DNA of 64,000 nucleotides from positions 248,001 through 312,000 of the forward strand of contig BPIC01000001.1 in assembly GCA_026003895.1 (NCBI GenBank), given 5' to 3'. The notes beneath the pieces were generated by a model. It searched no databases, had not been told where the DNA came from, and saw only the letters and a list, made by a program, of their open reading frames with translations. This DNA is from Dehalococcoidia bacterium (GTDB lineage: Bacteria > Chloroflexota > Dehalococcoidia > SpSt-223). Made by a program: the position numbers and the translations under genes. Positions 28,439-38,816 of the stretch are shown here, piece by piece (positions within the stretch are counted from its first letter, which is position 1; every line of letters begins with the position of its first letter).

Positions 28439-29479
28439 GTGTTTACCAAATGGATTGGCATCGACCTCGGGACGGCCAACTGCCTGGTCTACGTGAAGGG
28501 CAAGGGCATCGTTCTCAACGAGCCGTCGGTGGTCGCACTCTCGGTCAACGACAATCGGATCGTCGCCATTGGCAACGAGGCCCGCAACATGCTCGGTCGA
28601 ACGCCCGGCACGATCCAGGTCGTCCGACCAATGCGCGATGGCGTCATCGCCGACTACATGATCACCGAAGCGATGCTGCGCTACTTCATGCAGAAGGTGA
28701 CCGGGGGATTTCGGCTCTCGAAACCACAAGTGATGATCTGCGTGCCGGCGGGCGTGACGAGCGTCGAACAATGGGCGGTCCGCGACGCCGCCGAGCAGGC
28801 CGGGGCGCGCAAGCCGGCGCACCTAATCCCCGAACCCTTGGCGGCGGCGATCGGCGCCCGCATTCCGATCGGCTCGCCCGCCGGCAACATGGTCGTCGAC
28901 ATCGGTGGGGGCACAACCGAGGCAGCCGTCATCTCGATGTACGGCATTGTCGTCTCACAATCGGTCCGAGTCGCCGGCAACAAGCTCGACGATGCCATCG
29001 CCGCCTACATCAAGCGCAAGCACAACTTGGTGATCGGATCCCGCACTGCGGAAGAGGTCAAAGTCACCATTGGTTCAGCGCTTCCACTGCACGACAATCC
29101 GGCGATGGAAGTGCGCGGCCGCGATCAACTGACGGGTCTGCCGAAAACGGTCGTCGTCCATTCGTGGGAAGTGACGCAGGCGCTGGCCGAGCCGCTGTCC
29201 CAGATCGTCGCGGCGGTGCGGTCGGTGCTGGAAGCGACACCGCCCGAGCTGGCAAGCGACGTCATCGACCGCGGGATGGTGCTGACTGGCGGTGGTGCGC
29301 TGCTGCGCAATATCGACCGCTTGCTTGCCCAGGAGACTGGCGTGCCGTGTCACGTTGCCCACGAGCCGGAGAAGTGCGTCGCCATCGGCGCGGGACTGGC
29401 CCTCGAACATCTCGACGTGCTGCGCCGCAGCCTGCCGACCGACGACGAACCGCTCGCCGCGATGGGCGTCACGGCGTAG
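28439..29479 (+). CDS. mreB: rod-shape-determining protein MreB
   Basis: A 346-residue bacterial actin that polymerises under the membrane and guides cell-wall elongation. Phosphate-1 motif [21 protein letters not shown] at the N-terminus, phosphate-2 motif [16 protein letters not shown] near the middle, and adenosine-binding [11 protein letters not shown]. The start is the GTG at 28439 with AGGAG six bases upstream; the frame stays open to 28346 but that part has no homology. A TACAAT box lies at 28385-28390. No mreC/D follows; glyA comes next after 124 bases. Confidence 0.95.
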   Translation: MFTKWIGIDLGTANCLVYVKGKGIVLNEPSVVALSVNDNRIVAIGNEARNMLGRTPGTIQVVRPMRDGVIADYMITEAMLRYFMQKVTGGFRLSKPQVMICVPAGVTSVEQWAVRDAAEQAGARKPAHLIPEPLAAAIGARIPIGSPAGNMVVDIGGGTTEAAVISMYGIVVSQSVRVAGNKLDDAIAAYIKRKHNLVIGSRTAEEVKVTIGSALPLHDNPAMEVRGRDQLTGLPKTVVVHSWEVTQALAEPLSQIVAAVRSVLEATPPELASDVIDRGMVLTGGGALLRNIDRLLAQETGVPCHVAHEPEKCVAIGAGLALEHLDVLRRSLPTDDEPLAAMGVTA

Positions 29480-29603
29480 CGAGCGCCACTCCGCGCCCGT
29501 CACCGCTCCGGTTTCCCGATGCGCAGGGGCACGGTGCCGGGAGATCGGTGCAAGGCAGGGCGCGATCCCCGACAATTCTCTTATTGCAGACCGAGGTGAC
29601 AGG

Positions 29604-30866
29604 ATGGGAGCCCTTGAGCGTGTCGATCCGGAGCTGGCCGCCGTGCTCGCGCGAGAAGAAGAGCGCCAGCGGACCGGGATCGAGCTGATCGCATCGGAAA
29701 ACTACGTGAGCCGGGCGGTGCGCGAGGCGCAAGGTTCCGTGCTGACCAACAAGTATTCCGAAGGGTATCCCGGAAAGCGCTACTACGGTGGGAACGAGTT
29801 TGCCGACGAGGCCGAGAACCTCGCGCGGCAGCGGGCGCTTGCCCTCTTCGGCGGAGCGCACGCCAACGTGCAGCCGCACAGCGGTGCCCAAGCCAACATG
29901 GCGGTGTATTTCGCCGTCCTCGAGCCGGGCGACACTGTCCTCGGCATGGATCTGGCGCAGGGCGGCCACCTGACGCACGGCTCGCCGGTCAACTTCTCCG
30001 GCAAGCTCTTCCATTTCGTCTCTTATGGGGTCGACCGCGAGACCGAAACGATCGACTATGAGGCGCTCGAGCGGACAGCGAAGGAACACCGGCCGAAGCT
30101 GATTATTGGCGGGGCAACGGCCTACTCCCGCTTTATCGACTACGCCCGCATGCGCCAGATCGCCGACGAGGTTGGGGCGATCTTCATGGTCGACATGGCC
30201 CACCCGGCGGGGCTGATCGCGGCGGGCGTTCACCCCAGCCCCGTGCCCTACGCTCAGATCGTCTCGTCGACGACTCACAAGACGTTGCGCGGCCCGCGGG
30301 GCGGGATGGTGATCACCAATGAACAGTACGCCCAGGCAATCGACAAGACGGTCTTTCCGTGGATGCAAGGCGGGCCGCTGATGCACACCATCGCCGCCAA
30401 GGCGGTCTGCTTCCACGAAGCGATGCAGCCATCATTCAAGGACTACGCCGCCCAGGTGGTGGCCAACGCGAAAGCGCTCGCGGCGGCATTGCAGGCAGCG
30501 GGGCTGCGCATCGTTTCCGGCGGGACGGACAACCACCTGATGCTTGTCGATCTCTCGACGACCACGATCAGTGGCCGCAAAGCCGAAGTGCTGCTCGACG
30601 AGGCAGCGATCACCGTCAACCGCAATTCGATCCCCTTTGACAGCCGGCCGCCGTTGCAGACGAGCGGAATTCGGCTCGGAACTGCCGCCGTCACCTCACG
30701 TGGATTCGGGACGGAAGAGATGGTGCAGATCGCGCGCTGGATTGCCGAGGTGGTTTATGCGCCCGAGGACTCGGCGCTGCGCCGCCGGATTCGCGAGGAA
30801 GTAGCGCATCTCTGCTCACGGTTCCCGGTCCCCGGGTTGGAGCCGGCGCCGGCGGGCGCACATTAG
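29604..30866 (+). CDS. glyA: serine hydroxymethyltransferase
   Basis: PLP enzyme that interconverts serine + tetrahydrofolate with glycine + 5,10-methylene-THF. The 420-residue protein shows [26 protein letters not shown], the PLP-lysine motif [14 protein letters not shown] and [25 protein letters not shown] precedes the ATG at 29604. The upp start codon follows its stop directly, so the two are cotranscribed and probably coupled. Confidence 0.97.
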   Translation: MGALERVDPELAAVLAREEERQRTGIELIASENYVSRAVREAQGSVLTNKYSEGYPGKRYYGGNEFADEAENLARQRALALFGGAHANVQPHSGAQANMAVYFAVLEPGDTVLGMDLAQGGHLTHGSPVNFSGKLFHFVSYGVDRETETIDYEALERTAKEHRPKLIIGGATAYSRFIDYARMRQIADEVGAIFMVDMAHPAGLIAAGVHPSPVPYAQIVSSTTHKTLRGPRGGMVITNEQYAQAIDKTVFPWMQGGPLMHTIAAKAVCFHEAMQPSFKDYAAQVVANAKALAAALQAAGLRIVSGGTDNHLMLVDLSTTTISGRKAEVLLDEAAITVNRNSIPFDSRPPLQTSGIRLGTAAVTSRGFGTEEMVQIARWIAEVVYAPEDSALRRRIREEVAHLCSRFPVPGLEPAPAGAH

Positions 30867-31487
30867 GTGCTGGCGATCTCGCGCCACCCGCTCGTCCGGG
30901 AGCGGCTGGGGCGGCTGCGAGCCACCGAGACCCCGCCGCGCGAGTTTCGCGCCCTCGTCCACGACCTCGCGCTGATGCTCCTGTTGGACGCGACTGCCGA
31001 CCTGCGGCTCGCGCCCTACCCGCTTCAGACGCCGCTCGGCGCGGCGGAAGGGGAACGGCTCGCCGAGACGGTTGCCTTCGTGCTGATCCTGCGCGCCGGG
31101 TTGGGGATGGTCGGGGCGGCCCAGCAGCTCTTCCCGGATGCGCCGATCTGGCATCTCGGACTCTACCGCGACGAGGACAGCCTGAAGCCAGTGGAGTATT
31201 ACAACCGCCTCGCTCGCTTTGCGCCGTGCGATCGCGCGTACATTCTCGACCCGATGCTTGCGACCGGCGGCTCAGCAACGGCAGCGATTGCGTTGCTCCA
31301 CGACCTTGGGATGACGCGCGTCGGGCTGGTGCATGTCATCGCCGCTCCCGAGGGAATCCGGGCTGTCGAAGCGGCGTATCCCGACGTCGCAATTCACGTT
31401 GCGGCGGTGGACGAGCGGTTGAACGACCACGGGTTTATCGTCCCTGGTCTGGGAGACGCCGGCGACCGGCAGTTCGGGACGCGCTGA
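30867..31487 (+). CDS. upp: uracil phosphoribosyltransferase
   Basis: Makes UMP from uracil and PRPP (pyrimidine salvage). The 206-residue protein has the family's ILRAGLGMVGAAQQLFPDA, the PRPP-binding loop ILDPMLATGGSATAAI, and the uracil-binding C-terminus near DHGFIVPGLGDAGDRQFGT. The GTG start abuts the glyA stop (TAGGTG). A CCGTTT/AAACGG hairpin follows within 35 bases of the stop. Confidence 0.95.
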   Translation: MLAISRHPLVRERLGRLRATETPPREFRALVHDLALMLLLDATADLRLAPYPLQTPLGAAEGERLAETVAFVLILRAGLGMVGAAQQLFPDAPIWHLGLYRDEDSLKPVEYYNRLARFAPCDRAYILDPMLATGGSATAAIALLHDLGMTRVGLVHVIAAPEGIRAVEAAYPDVAIHVAAVDERLNDHGFIVPGLGDAGDRQFGTR

Positions 31488-31537
31488 GGGCGCGATGGAC
31501 CGGCCGTTTGGGGAAATGGGGAAACGGACGCATTCGG

Positions 31538-31566
31538 TTGTTCGGCTCAAGGCCGTCTGATAGAGT
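31538..31566 (+). promoter_or_regulatory. promoter before the BY-kinase gene
   Basis: TTGTTC (31538-31543) and TAGAGT (31561-31566) are separated by 17 bases and lie 25 bases upstream of the ATG at 31591; GGAGG is between. Confidence 0.45.
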
Positions 31567-31590
31567 TCCCGCCGATCCCGCGGAGGATGG

Positions 31591-32976
31591 ATGCAACTTC
31601 GCGACTATGGGCGGGTGATCGCCAGGCGCTGGTGGATCATCCTCCTCTTCGCGCTGGCAGGCGCGGCAACCGCCTACGGCCTGAGCAAGCTCGAAACCCC
31701 GATGTACCGCTCCTCGGCGAAGCTGTACGTCTCTCCCGTCCGTCCCGACTATGGCCTGACGCTGGTCATCCAGAACCTGATTCGCTCCTATGGCCAGCAG
31801 ATTACCAGCGAGCGGTTTCTCCGCCAGATCAATGAGGAGTTGAAGCTCGACCTGCCGCCTGGGGCGCTGCGCGGTCGTACCAACGTGGTGGGCACTGCCG
31901 ACAACCTCGCGATCCAGATCGATTTTGACGATCCGAACCCGCTGGTCGCGCAGCGCGTGGCGCGGGCCCTGGCCCAGAAGTTCGTCGAAGAGCACCAACG
32001 GCGGATGCTCGCCGTGGAGCCACGCGACAAGATCGAGATCGACATCTTCGACGAACCGCAGCCGGGAGCGCTGAATCGGCCGCGCACCGCGACGAACACC
32101 GCTGCCGGCGCGGTGCTCGGAATGCTGCTCGGACTGGTGACAATCTTTCTGTTGGAGTATCTTGACGATACGCTCAAGGGTCAGGAGAGCGTCGATCGCT
32201 TCGTTAAGCTGCCGACCGTCGGCACAATACCGCGGATCGCCGGCCCGGGAACGACGGGCGGGCAGACGTTCGGGCGCCGTTCTCCCGGAGGAGCAGCCGC
32301 TATGACCCAAGCCGGCGGCAATGGCCGTCTGATCAACCACCGCAACCCCAAGTCGCCTGTCGCCGAGGCGTATCGCCAACTGCGAACGAACATTCAGTTC
32401 GCGAGCCTCGACAAACCGCTCAAGACCATCCTGTTCACCAGCGCCGGACCGCAGGAAGGCAAGAGCACAACGCTCGCCAACCTCGCGATCGCGATCGCGC
32501 AGACTGGCAGCCGCGTGATCGCCGTCGATTGCGATCTCCGGCGGCCGACGCTGCACACGCTGTTCGGGGTCAAGAACGCGGCAGGGTTGACAACGCTGAT
32601 GGTCGATCCCACCCTCGACGACCTGCACACTCAAGAGACCGAAGTTCCCAACTTACTGGTCTTGCCGACTGGGCCAATTCCCCCAAACCCCTCCGAGCTG
32701 CTTGGCTCCCGCCGGATGAGCGAGATCATCGAGCGATTGCGCGGCGAGGCCGACTATGTGCTCTTCGACACGCCGCCCGTCGCCGCTGTCACCGACGCTG
32801 CGGTGCTAGCGACCCGCGTGGACGGCGTGCTGCTCGTCGTGATGGCGAACAAGACGAAGCGCGAGTTGGCGCAAAAGGCGCGCGCCGCCCTCGAAAAAGT
32901 GGGCGCGAACGTGATCGGCGTCGTGCTCAATAACGTCAAGTACGACACCTCGCTTCACAACTACTACGCCGACTGA
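31591..32976 (+). CDS. polysaccharide co-polymerase fused to bacterial tyrosine kinase (Wzz-CpsD type)
   Basis: A 461-residue inner-membrane protein. The N-terminal Wzz domain has two membrane helices (about 14-31 and 172-191) around an extracytoplasmic segment. The C-terminal cytoplasmic BY-kinase domain has Walker A SAGPQEGKST near residue 286, Walker A' VIAVDCDLRRP and Walker B YVLFDTPP, and ends in a short tyrosine cluster (YDTSLHNYYAD) that would be autophosphorylated. Such proteins set chain length and export of exopolysaccharide. No glycosyltransferase, flippase or polymerase genes are next to it, so the polysaccharide locus must be elsewhere. Confidence 0.9.
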   Translation: MQLRDYGRVIARRWWIILLFALAGAATAYGLSKLETPMYRSSAKLYVSPVRPDYGLTLVIQNLIRSYGQQITSERFLRQINEELKLDLPPGALRGRTNVVGTADNLAIQIDFDDPNPLVAQRVARALAQKFVEEHQRRMLAVEPRDKIEIDIFDEPQPGALNRPRTATNTAAGAVLGMLLGLVTIFLLEYLDDTLKGQESVDRFVKLPTVGTIPRIAGPGTTGGQTFGRRSPGGAAAMTQAGGNGRLINHRNPKSPVAEAYRQLRTNIQFASLDKPLKTILFTSAGPQEGKSTTLANLAIAIAQTGSRVIAVDCDLRRPTLHTLFGVKNAAGLTTLMVDPTLDDLHTQETEVPNLLVLPTGPIPPNPSELLGSRRMSEIIERLRGEADYVLFDTPPVAAVTDAAVLATRVDGVLLVVMANKTKRELAQKARAALEKVGANVIGVVLNNVKYDTSLHNYYAD

Positions 32977-33000
32977 TTCTCCGGCCTCGCGTTCGGTCGC

Positions 33001-33030
33001 CGGGAGGCGTGGGGGCTAGCCCACCTCCCG
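33001..33030 (+). terminator. strong hairpin after the BY-kinase gene
   Basis: GGGAG-GC-GTGGG (33002-33013) pairs with CCCAC-CTCCC (33020-33029) around a six-base loop, ten base pairs with a two-base bulge, 25 bases after the stop. No T-run follows, so termination would be inefficient or factor-assisted. Confidence 0.45.
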
Positions 33031-33118
33031 TCCCCGGGAATTGGGCATCCCGCCGCCGATCTTGCTACGATGGCGCTCGGACACCGTGAGAACGTTCTTT
33101 CCGCCGGGGGGTGCCACC

Positions 33119-36100
33119 GTGCGTCGGATCCGCCTTGTCTCGCTGGTGGGAGTGGCTGCGCTGATTGGCGGACTGCTCCCGAGCGCGGTGAGTAGCCCAT
33201 CGCCGGCCGAAGCAACAGACGTGCCGCCGCGCCCCGCAGAGGCGGCCGTCGCCGCCACCACCACGCCAGACGGACGCCCGCTGCAGCTCATTGAGCAGGC
33301 CAGGTCGCAGTATCGGCCGGTCCATCATCGGCCAGGGCAGCGCTCGAAGTACCAAGACCTCCAGACCTACGCCGCTGCGATTCGTGCGGGCAAGAGCCAC
33401 GACGAGGCGCGCGCCGGCAAAGGCACGCCGCACGAACTGCTTTTGGCGAGCGGCGTGATCTCGAATCCGATGCAGGGGAACATGATTTTGGTGCCGTCCG
33501 ACCAGATCGCGGCGCTGGTGGAAACGGACAGTGGGATAACGCCGTGGTGGGTCGACACCACGTCGAGCGGGAGCCCGGAATCCGGCCTCGTCGGCGTGGC
33601 GTCGAATTCGTTCATCACCGCCAAAGGCGGCGTCGCGGCAGACCTCCAAGGAGACGGCATCCAAGACCTTCTCCTCGTCGCTTCGCCGCAGAAGAACTGC
33701 TTAACCATCCAGTTCTACACCACCATCTCGAGCACCGTCTTTGGCCGCGGATTTGTTCCCGGACTGCCCGGCCCCTGCCAGTCGTACGACAACGCCGGCA
33801 AAGCAGCCATCGCTGCTGGACCATTCTTTCAAGGCCAGACGGGCGGCGACCAGATTGCCCTCGCCTATGCCTCAAACGACCAATTGACGATTGTCCTGTT
33901 CGATGGCACGTCGTTGACGCAAGTTAGCAGCATCTCGACCAAGGTCTCGAACAACGCGGGCGATGTGGTGGCGCTCGCGAGCGGCGATTTCGGCGGCGAT
34001 GGAACGTACGAGCTTGCTGTCGCCTATGGAACGAGTGACGGCTTCGAGACGCAGATTGTGACGGTCTCGACAACCGGACAATTGGCCTTTGCCGGCAGTC
34101 TCTCTTCCAAAGGAACGGTCCGGACGATCGAGATGGCGGCCGGAGATATCAACGGCGATGGAAGCGACGAGATCGTGCAGTTTGTCTCGGAACCTAGCGC
34201 CTGTCTTGTGGGCTACCTTACCGTTACTCCTGCCTCATCCGGCTCGGGATTCACGCTCAAAGCCGGCGATGTGTCGGGCGTGATCGCGTTCCCAGGCCAA
34301 ATTCCCTGCACCGGCGGCCTCGGCGCGTTCGTCGCGCCGCTCTCGACGATGGATCCACCTGCGCTCCAGATCGCGGTCGCGAGCGTCATCCCAACCATCT
34401 TTCGGATCTTTGTCGCGCTGTTTCAGGTGAACGCCTCGGGTAAGCTCGAAGCCATCGCGACGGACGAACTGAGCGAGACGACCGATTCGGATATGGAGGT
34501 GTTCCTTGGGACCGGGACGCTGAATTTCGGCACGTCGAGCAGCCAAGGCCTGCTCTCGCAGATTGTCCTTGCCTGGAAGAACGGCAGCACCGGCTATGTC
34601 GGCACGATCCAAGCGACGAAGAGCGGCAAAGAATTGAGCTACATCGGCAAGACCTCGCAGCCGTTCCATTTCGCAGGCTCGGGCGAGATCCGCCCCGTGC
34701 TCGGTGATTTCATCGGCCGGAGCATTCGCCTCGGCTCACCAACGTATCATCTGGAGCAATCCATCCTTCAAATTCAGGCGATTATCTACGAGCCGCCTCA
34801 ACACATCGACGTCTTCAGCGTGACCGATACGCAGCGGCTTGGCCTACCTGCAGGACCGATCACCTTTAACGTCAATTACAACTCGAACCCGAATGACAAC
34901 ACGAGCAACGCGACGTGGCTCCAGCTGGTGAATTCGTCGACGACGGTAAGCCAGACCACCGTCTCGTATGGCAACAGCTTTCAACTCTCCAACGAGTTCA
35001 GTGCCAAGTACTCCGCAGCGATTGGGCCGACAGCCAGCTTTGCGCTCAAAGCGTACGGCGGGGCGGACTTCACGCGCTCGCAACAGAGCTACGCCCAGAC
35101 ATCGTGGCAGGTGACGGATCCGGTGGTGCAGGACACCCTGTTCGTCTACACCTCCGCTGATTACCAAGTGTGGGAATTTCCCGTGCTTGACGGAACGTCG
35201 AACTCACCGACCTATGTCAGCATCATCAACCCGGTGCCGAACGACCCGCTTGGGACCAATTGCTATCTGCTGAAGAGCTGTACCGTCTCTGGGGGCCAGC
35301 CGCAGACCCAATTCGCCAAAGACTTCCCCCTCTGGATGCCCGACCACGAGCCGGGCAACCTCCTTTCGTGGAACTGGCCGCAGACGGTCACGCCGTCGAA
35401 TGTCGGCGTTTCCTTTTTCGACAGCGGCTACCGCCAGGTGGACGAAGGGGCAAATTGGTCGATGTCGTTCCAGACGGTCAATCAGCAGAACACAGGAACG
35501 TCGTGGAATGTGGGTGTCGACCTGACGGTGAGCGGTGGGGCGCAATACAACCTTGAGGGAGAGTTGGAGGCGTCGGTCACTGACACGTTCAATGGGCAAT
35601 ACACCCACCAGGGCAATACGACACAGCAGCAGCAGTTCAGCAATTCCACCTCGGTGACGTTCAACTATCCGGCGAGCCAGCAGAACGCTGGCTACCAAGC
35701 GCGGTCCTACGTCTACTGGCAGAGCGCGACGACGACGTTCCCGCTGCTGCGCGTCATGTGGACGGTGAATATCGACCCGTCGCTCGACTCGTTCTGGCAG
35801 TTGTATGCCTCGCAGCCAGATTTCACGTTCAATCTGCGCACCCGCGATCGCTATGGTCAGAACGTCGGCACGGTGTCCGAAGTCGCCTTCCTGAACGTCC
35901 AGACGCCCGATCTCGTCGTCTCACCGGCCATGCCCGTTCAGAACGAGCCGGCGACGATCACCGCGACGATCCGCAACTACTCGAGCCTCGGCTACAACGG
36001 GGCGCCGGTGACCGTCTTCTTCTACGATGGGAACCCCGCGACCGGCGGGCTGTTCATCGCCAGCAGCGGCTTCAGCAGCATCGCCCCCTATGGCACGACA

Positions 36101-36763
36101 CAGGTCTCCGTTCAGTGGACGCCCACCTTTAGCGGCGTCCACACGATCTACGCAGTCATCGTTCCGCCAAGCGGGATCGCCGAGACGCACACCGACAACA
36201 ACATCGGGGCGGCGCAGGTGTCCGTCGTGCCATTGGATGCAGCCAAAGCGCCACAAGAAGACGACCCGGGCCTGAACCACAATGGCAACCACGCCTTTGG
36301 CCCGACAGCCGTCCACCGCATCGGCACGGCAAAAGCCGACCTCGAGATTGTCCCTGGCAGCGTCCGCGTTTCGGGCACGGGCGCAAACCGCGTGCTGCGC
36401 GCGACGGTGCGAGCGAACGGCGGGCACTTCGCCAATGTCCACGTCCAGTTCTTCGATGGCGACCCGAGGCGCAACGGGCGGTTGATCGGCGCCGAATCGC
36501 TCCCCCTCATCTGGGCAGGGCGGACGGCGACCGCCTCGATGCGACTGCCGGGTCAGCTGCCGAGCGACCGGACATACTACGCCCGCATCCTCTTCTTCCC
36601 ACGCATCGACCAGGTCCATCAGAACAACCAAGCGCCAGCGGTGGCTGGCGGGGTGCTGGGAGAGCGGCGTTACGTCCCCGCAGCGCCGGTGGGGACGGGG
36701 GCGCTGGGGTCGTCACTTCTCCCGGCTCGCACGCCGACCACCACCCGCCGGCGGGCCCGCTAA
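33119..36763 (+). CDS. very large secreted beta-rich protein with FG-GAP repeats and CARDB-like domains
   Basis: About 1214 residues from a GTG at 33119. A classical signal peptide (RRIRLVSLVGVAALIGGLL, cleavage near AEA-T) is followed by FG-GAP/VCBS calcium-binding repeats of an integrin-like propeller: DLQGDGIQD (near 178), GDFGGDGTYELAVAYG (near 290), GDINGDGSDEIVQF (near 343). Residues about 580-885 are rich in Ser, Thr, Gln and Asn in alternating beta-strand patterns (SWNVGVDLTVSGGAQYN; FSNSTSVTFNYP) that recall aerolysin-type pore-formers. Two CARDB-like Ig domains follow (about 930-1035 and 1073-1170). The C-terminus is basic without a sorting motif. An upstream ATG at 33041 is in frame but would bury the signal peptide. 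Function unknown; adhesin, surface-matrix or pore-forming roles are possible. Confidence 0.82.
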   Translation: MRRIRLVSLVGVAALIGGLLPSAVSSPSPAEATDVPPRPAEAAVAATTTPDGRPLQLIEQARSQYRPVHHRPGQRSKYQDLQTYAAAIRAGKSHDEARAGKGTPHELLLASGVISNPMQGNMILVPSDQIAALVETDSGITPWWVDTTSSGSPESGLVGVASNSFITAKGGVAADLQGDGIQDLLLVASPQKNCLTIQFYTTISSTVFGRGFVPGLPGPCQSYDNAGKAAIAAGPFFQGQTGGDQIALAYASNDQLTIVLFDGTSLTQVSSISTKVSNNAGDVVALASGDFGGDGTYELAVAYGTSDGFETQIVTVSTTGQLAFAGSLSSKGTVRTIEMAAGDINGDGSDEIVQFVSEPSACLVGYLTVTPASSGSGFTLKAGDVSGVIAFPGQIPCTGGLGAFVAPLSTMDPPALQIAVASVIPTIFRIFVALFQVNASGKLEAIATDELSETTDSDMEVFLGTGTLNFGTSSSQGLLSQIVLAWKNGSTGYVGTIQATKSGKELSYIGKTSQPFHFAGSGEIRPVLGDFIGRSIRLGSPTYHLEQSILQIQAIIYEPPQHIDVFSVTDTQRLGLPAGPITFNVNYNSNPNDNTSNATWLQLVNSSTTVSQTTVSYGNSFQLSNEFSAKYSAAIGPTASFALKAYGGADFTRSQQSYAQTSWQVTDPVVQDTLFVYTSADYQVWEFPVLDGTSNSPTYVSIINPVPNDPLGTNCYLLKSCTVSGGQPQTQFAKDFPLWMPDHEPGNLLSWNWPQTVTPSNVGVSFFDSGYRQVDEGANWSMSFQTVNQQNTGTSWNVGVDLTVSGGAQYNLEGELEASVTDTFNGQYTHQGNTTQQQQFSNSTSVTFNYPASQQNAGYQARSYVYWQSATTTFPLLRVMWTVNIDPSLDSFWQLYASQPDFTFNLRTRDRYGQNVGTVSEVAFLNVQTPDLVVSPAMPVQNEPATITATIRNYSSLGYNGAPVTVFFYDGNPATGGLFIASSGFSSIAPYGTTQVSVQWTPTFSGVHTIYAVIVPPSGIAETHTDNNIGAAQVSVVPLDAAKAPQEDDPGLNHNGNHAFGPTAVHRIGTAKADLEIVPGSVRVSGTGANRVLRATVRANGGHFANVHVQFFDGDPRRNGRLIGAESLPLIWAGRTATASMRLPGQLPSDRTYYARILFFPRIDQVHQNNQAPAVAGGVLGERRYVPAAPVGTGALGSSLLPARTPTTTRRRAR

Positions 36764-36883
36764 CCCGCACCTTCCGGCCGGACGGATTTCCTCACCGAAG
36801 GCAACTGCGCCTCTTCCGGGGGCTCCGTCGGCGCGGTTGCCCCGCGCGACGTCGGAGAAATCTCCCGGGAGGAAACACGGTAT

Positions 36884-36892
36884 TGCTATAGT
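36884..36892 (+). promoter_or_regulatory. extended -10 promoter and structured leader of the peptide-importer operon
   Basis: TGCTATAGT (36884-36892) is an extended -10 element about 155 bases upstream of the binding-protein gene. The predicted leader opens with ACCGGCC and GGCCGGT as the arms of a stem-loop within about 36897-36930, then a GCTGG/CCAGC hairpin. No T-run is seen. GAGGAGG precedes the gene start. Nothing else is recognised in the 285 bases between 36764 and 37048. Confidence 0.4.
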
Positions 36893-37048
36893 TAAAACCG
36901 GCCGCGTGGGCGACATCGGGCCGGTTTCGGGGCTGCTGGGGAAATCCAGCGCGGCCTCCCTCCTCGTACAGGTGGTATGGAGCGAGGGAGACCGGCTCAC
37001 CGACGCCGGTGGGTCGGGTCGCTCGACGCCTGTTGAGGAGGTCTCTCG

Positions 37049-38713
37049 ATGTGGACCACCCGGAAGCTGCTTGCGCTGGCAGCCCTAGGGCTTTTCGTTT
37101 TTGCTTCGAACCCGGCCTGTCGGCTCATTCAGGGAGTTCAGAACCCCGGGAGCTCGAACCCGAACCAGCCAGGCCCCGGGCCGCGGGTCTCCCGCGAAGG
37201 AACCCTCACCCTCCTCGGCGGCGACCCGCCGACCCTCGACCCCGCAACATCTGGCGACGCCACCTCGGCAACGTACATTGTCGAGATTTTCAGCGGCCTC
37301 CTCACCCTCGATAAGGATCTGCGCGTCGTCCCCGACCTCGCCGAGAAGTGGGATGTGAGCGCCGATGGCAGGACCTACACCTTCACTATCCGGCGAGATG
37401 CCAAATTCCACGATGGCAAGCAGGTGAAGGCGAGCGACTTCAAGTACTCGTGGGAACGGGCAGCCAATCCGCGTACCCTCTCGCCGACCGCCGATACCTA
37501 CCTTGGCGACATCGTCGGGGTTGCCGACATGCTCGCGGGCCGGGCGCAGCAGATTAGCGGTGTCCGCGTCGTGGACGATTCGACGCTCCAAGTGACCATC
37601 GACGAGCCGAAGGCCTATTTCCTGGCGAAGATGAGCTACCCGACGTCGTTCGTGGTCGATCGCGAGAACATCGAGCGCGGCGGCCGCACCTGGACCGACC
37701 GTCCAAACGGCACGGGCCCCTTCAAGCTGCGCGAATGGCGCAAAGGCCAGAACATCATCCTTGAGCGGAATGAGAACTGGTTCAAGGGTGCGCCGAACCT
37801 GCGCCAAGTGAACTACATCCTGAGCGGCGGCTCGGCGATGACGATGTATGAGAACGACGAGATCGATGCCACGGTGTTCGGCATCCTCGATGCCGAGCGC
37901 ATCCTCGATCCCTCGCCAAACAACCAACTGCTCAAGGAAGTGGTTCGCGATAAGGACGGCCAGCCGGGGGTTGCCATCCTATCGACCTTCTATATTGCGT
38001 TCAACGTCACCAAACCGCCGTTCGACGATGTGAAGATCCGCCAGGCGATGAACTACGCGGTCGATAAGGACCGGATTATCGACGTCGTCCTGCGGAACAT
38101 GGACATCCGGGCGGACGGCATCCTGCCACCCGGCATGCCCGGCTTCAACCCGCAACTGCGGGGTTACCGGTTTGACCCCGCCACCGCCAAGCGACTCGTT
38201 GCCGAGTCGAAGTATCCCGACCTGTCTCGCTTCGACATCACGCTCTCGACGGTGGGCGCCGGCGCGAACCCGGCGCGCCACATCCAGGCCCTCACCGAGA
38301 TGTGGAAGACGAACATCGGGCTCGATGCCAAGATCGAGCAGGTCGAGTGGGCGACCTTCCTCGACGATCAGTTTGCCAAGAAGTACACCTTCTTCGAGGG
38401 GCCGGGGTGGATCGCGGACTATCCGGACCCGCAGAACTTCCTCGACATCCTCTTCTACAGCAAGAGCCAGCAGAACCACACCAACTATGCCAACCCCGAA
38501 GTCGATCGGCTGTTGCTTCAGGCGCGGGTGGAGCGCGATCAGAATACCCGCATCCGGATCTATCAGCAGGTCGAGCAACTGATCATGGACGATGCGGTGT
38601 GGGTGCCGATCTTCCATGAGAAACAGTTCTGGCTGGTCAAGCCATACGTCAAGGGATTCGTCGTCCCGCCGATGGTGATTCCGACCCTGCAGTACATCTC
38701 CATCCAACGATAA
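37049..38713 (+). CDS. oligopeptide ABC importer, substrate-binding lipoprotein (family 5)
   Basis: A 554-residue extracytoplasmic binding protein. A hydrophobic signal ends at a cysteine (ALGLFVFASNPAC) likely to be lipidated, followed by a Pro/Asn-rich linker. The family-5 core begins LTLLGGDPPTLDPATSGDATS and includes ADGRTYTFTIRRDAKFHDGKQVKASDF near 105-130, then NGTGPFKLREW and VKIRQAMNYAVDKDRII. GAGGAGG precedes the ATG. First gene of a five-gene importer operon; ligands of the family are mostly oligopeptides, and a precise one cannot be told. Confidence 0.93.
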   Translation: MWTTRKLLALAALGLFVFASNPACRLIQGVQNPGSSNPNQPGPGPRVSREGTLTLLGGDPPTLDPATSGDATSATYIVEIFSGLLTLDKDLRVVPDLAEKWDVSADGRTYTFTIRRDAKFHDGKQVKASDFKYSWERAANPRTLSPTADTYLGDIVGVADMLAGRAQQISGVRVVDDSTLQVTIDEPKAYFLAKMSYPTSFVVDRENIERGGRTWTDRPNGTGPFKLREWRKGQNIILERNENWFKGAPNLRQVNYILSGGSAMTMYENDEIDATVFGILDAERILDPSPNNQLLKEVVRDKDGQPGVAILSTFYIAFNVTKPPFDDVKIRQAMNYAVDKDRIIDVVLRNMDIRADGILPPGMPGFNPQLRGYRFDPATAKRLVAESKYPDLSRFDITLSTVGAGANPARHIQALTEMWKTNIGLDAKIEQVEWATFLDDQFAKKYTFFEGPGWIADYPDPQNFLDILFYSKSQQNHTNYANPEVDRLLLQARVERDQNTRIRIYQQVEQLIMDDAVWVPIFHEKQFWLVKPYVKGFVVPPMVIPTLQYISIQR

Positions 38714-38816
38714 GCGGGCTTTCTCGCCCGCCTCAGGGGCGGGCAGAGCGGCCCAGCCGGCGTCCGGACTTGCGCCCCGTGACGCCGGTCATCGACCCAG
38801 CGCGAGGGAAGAGACG

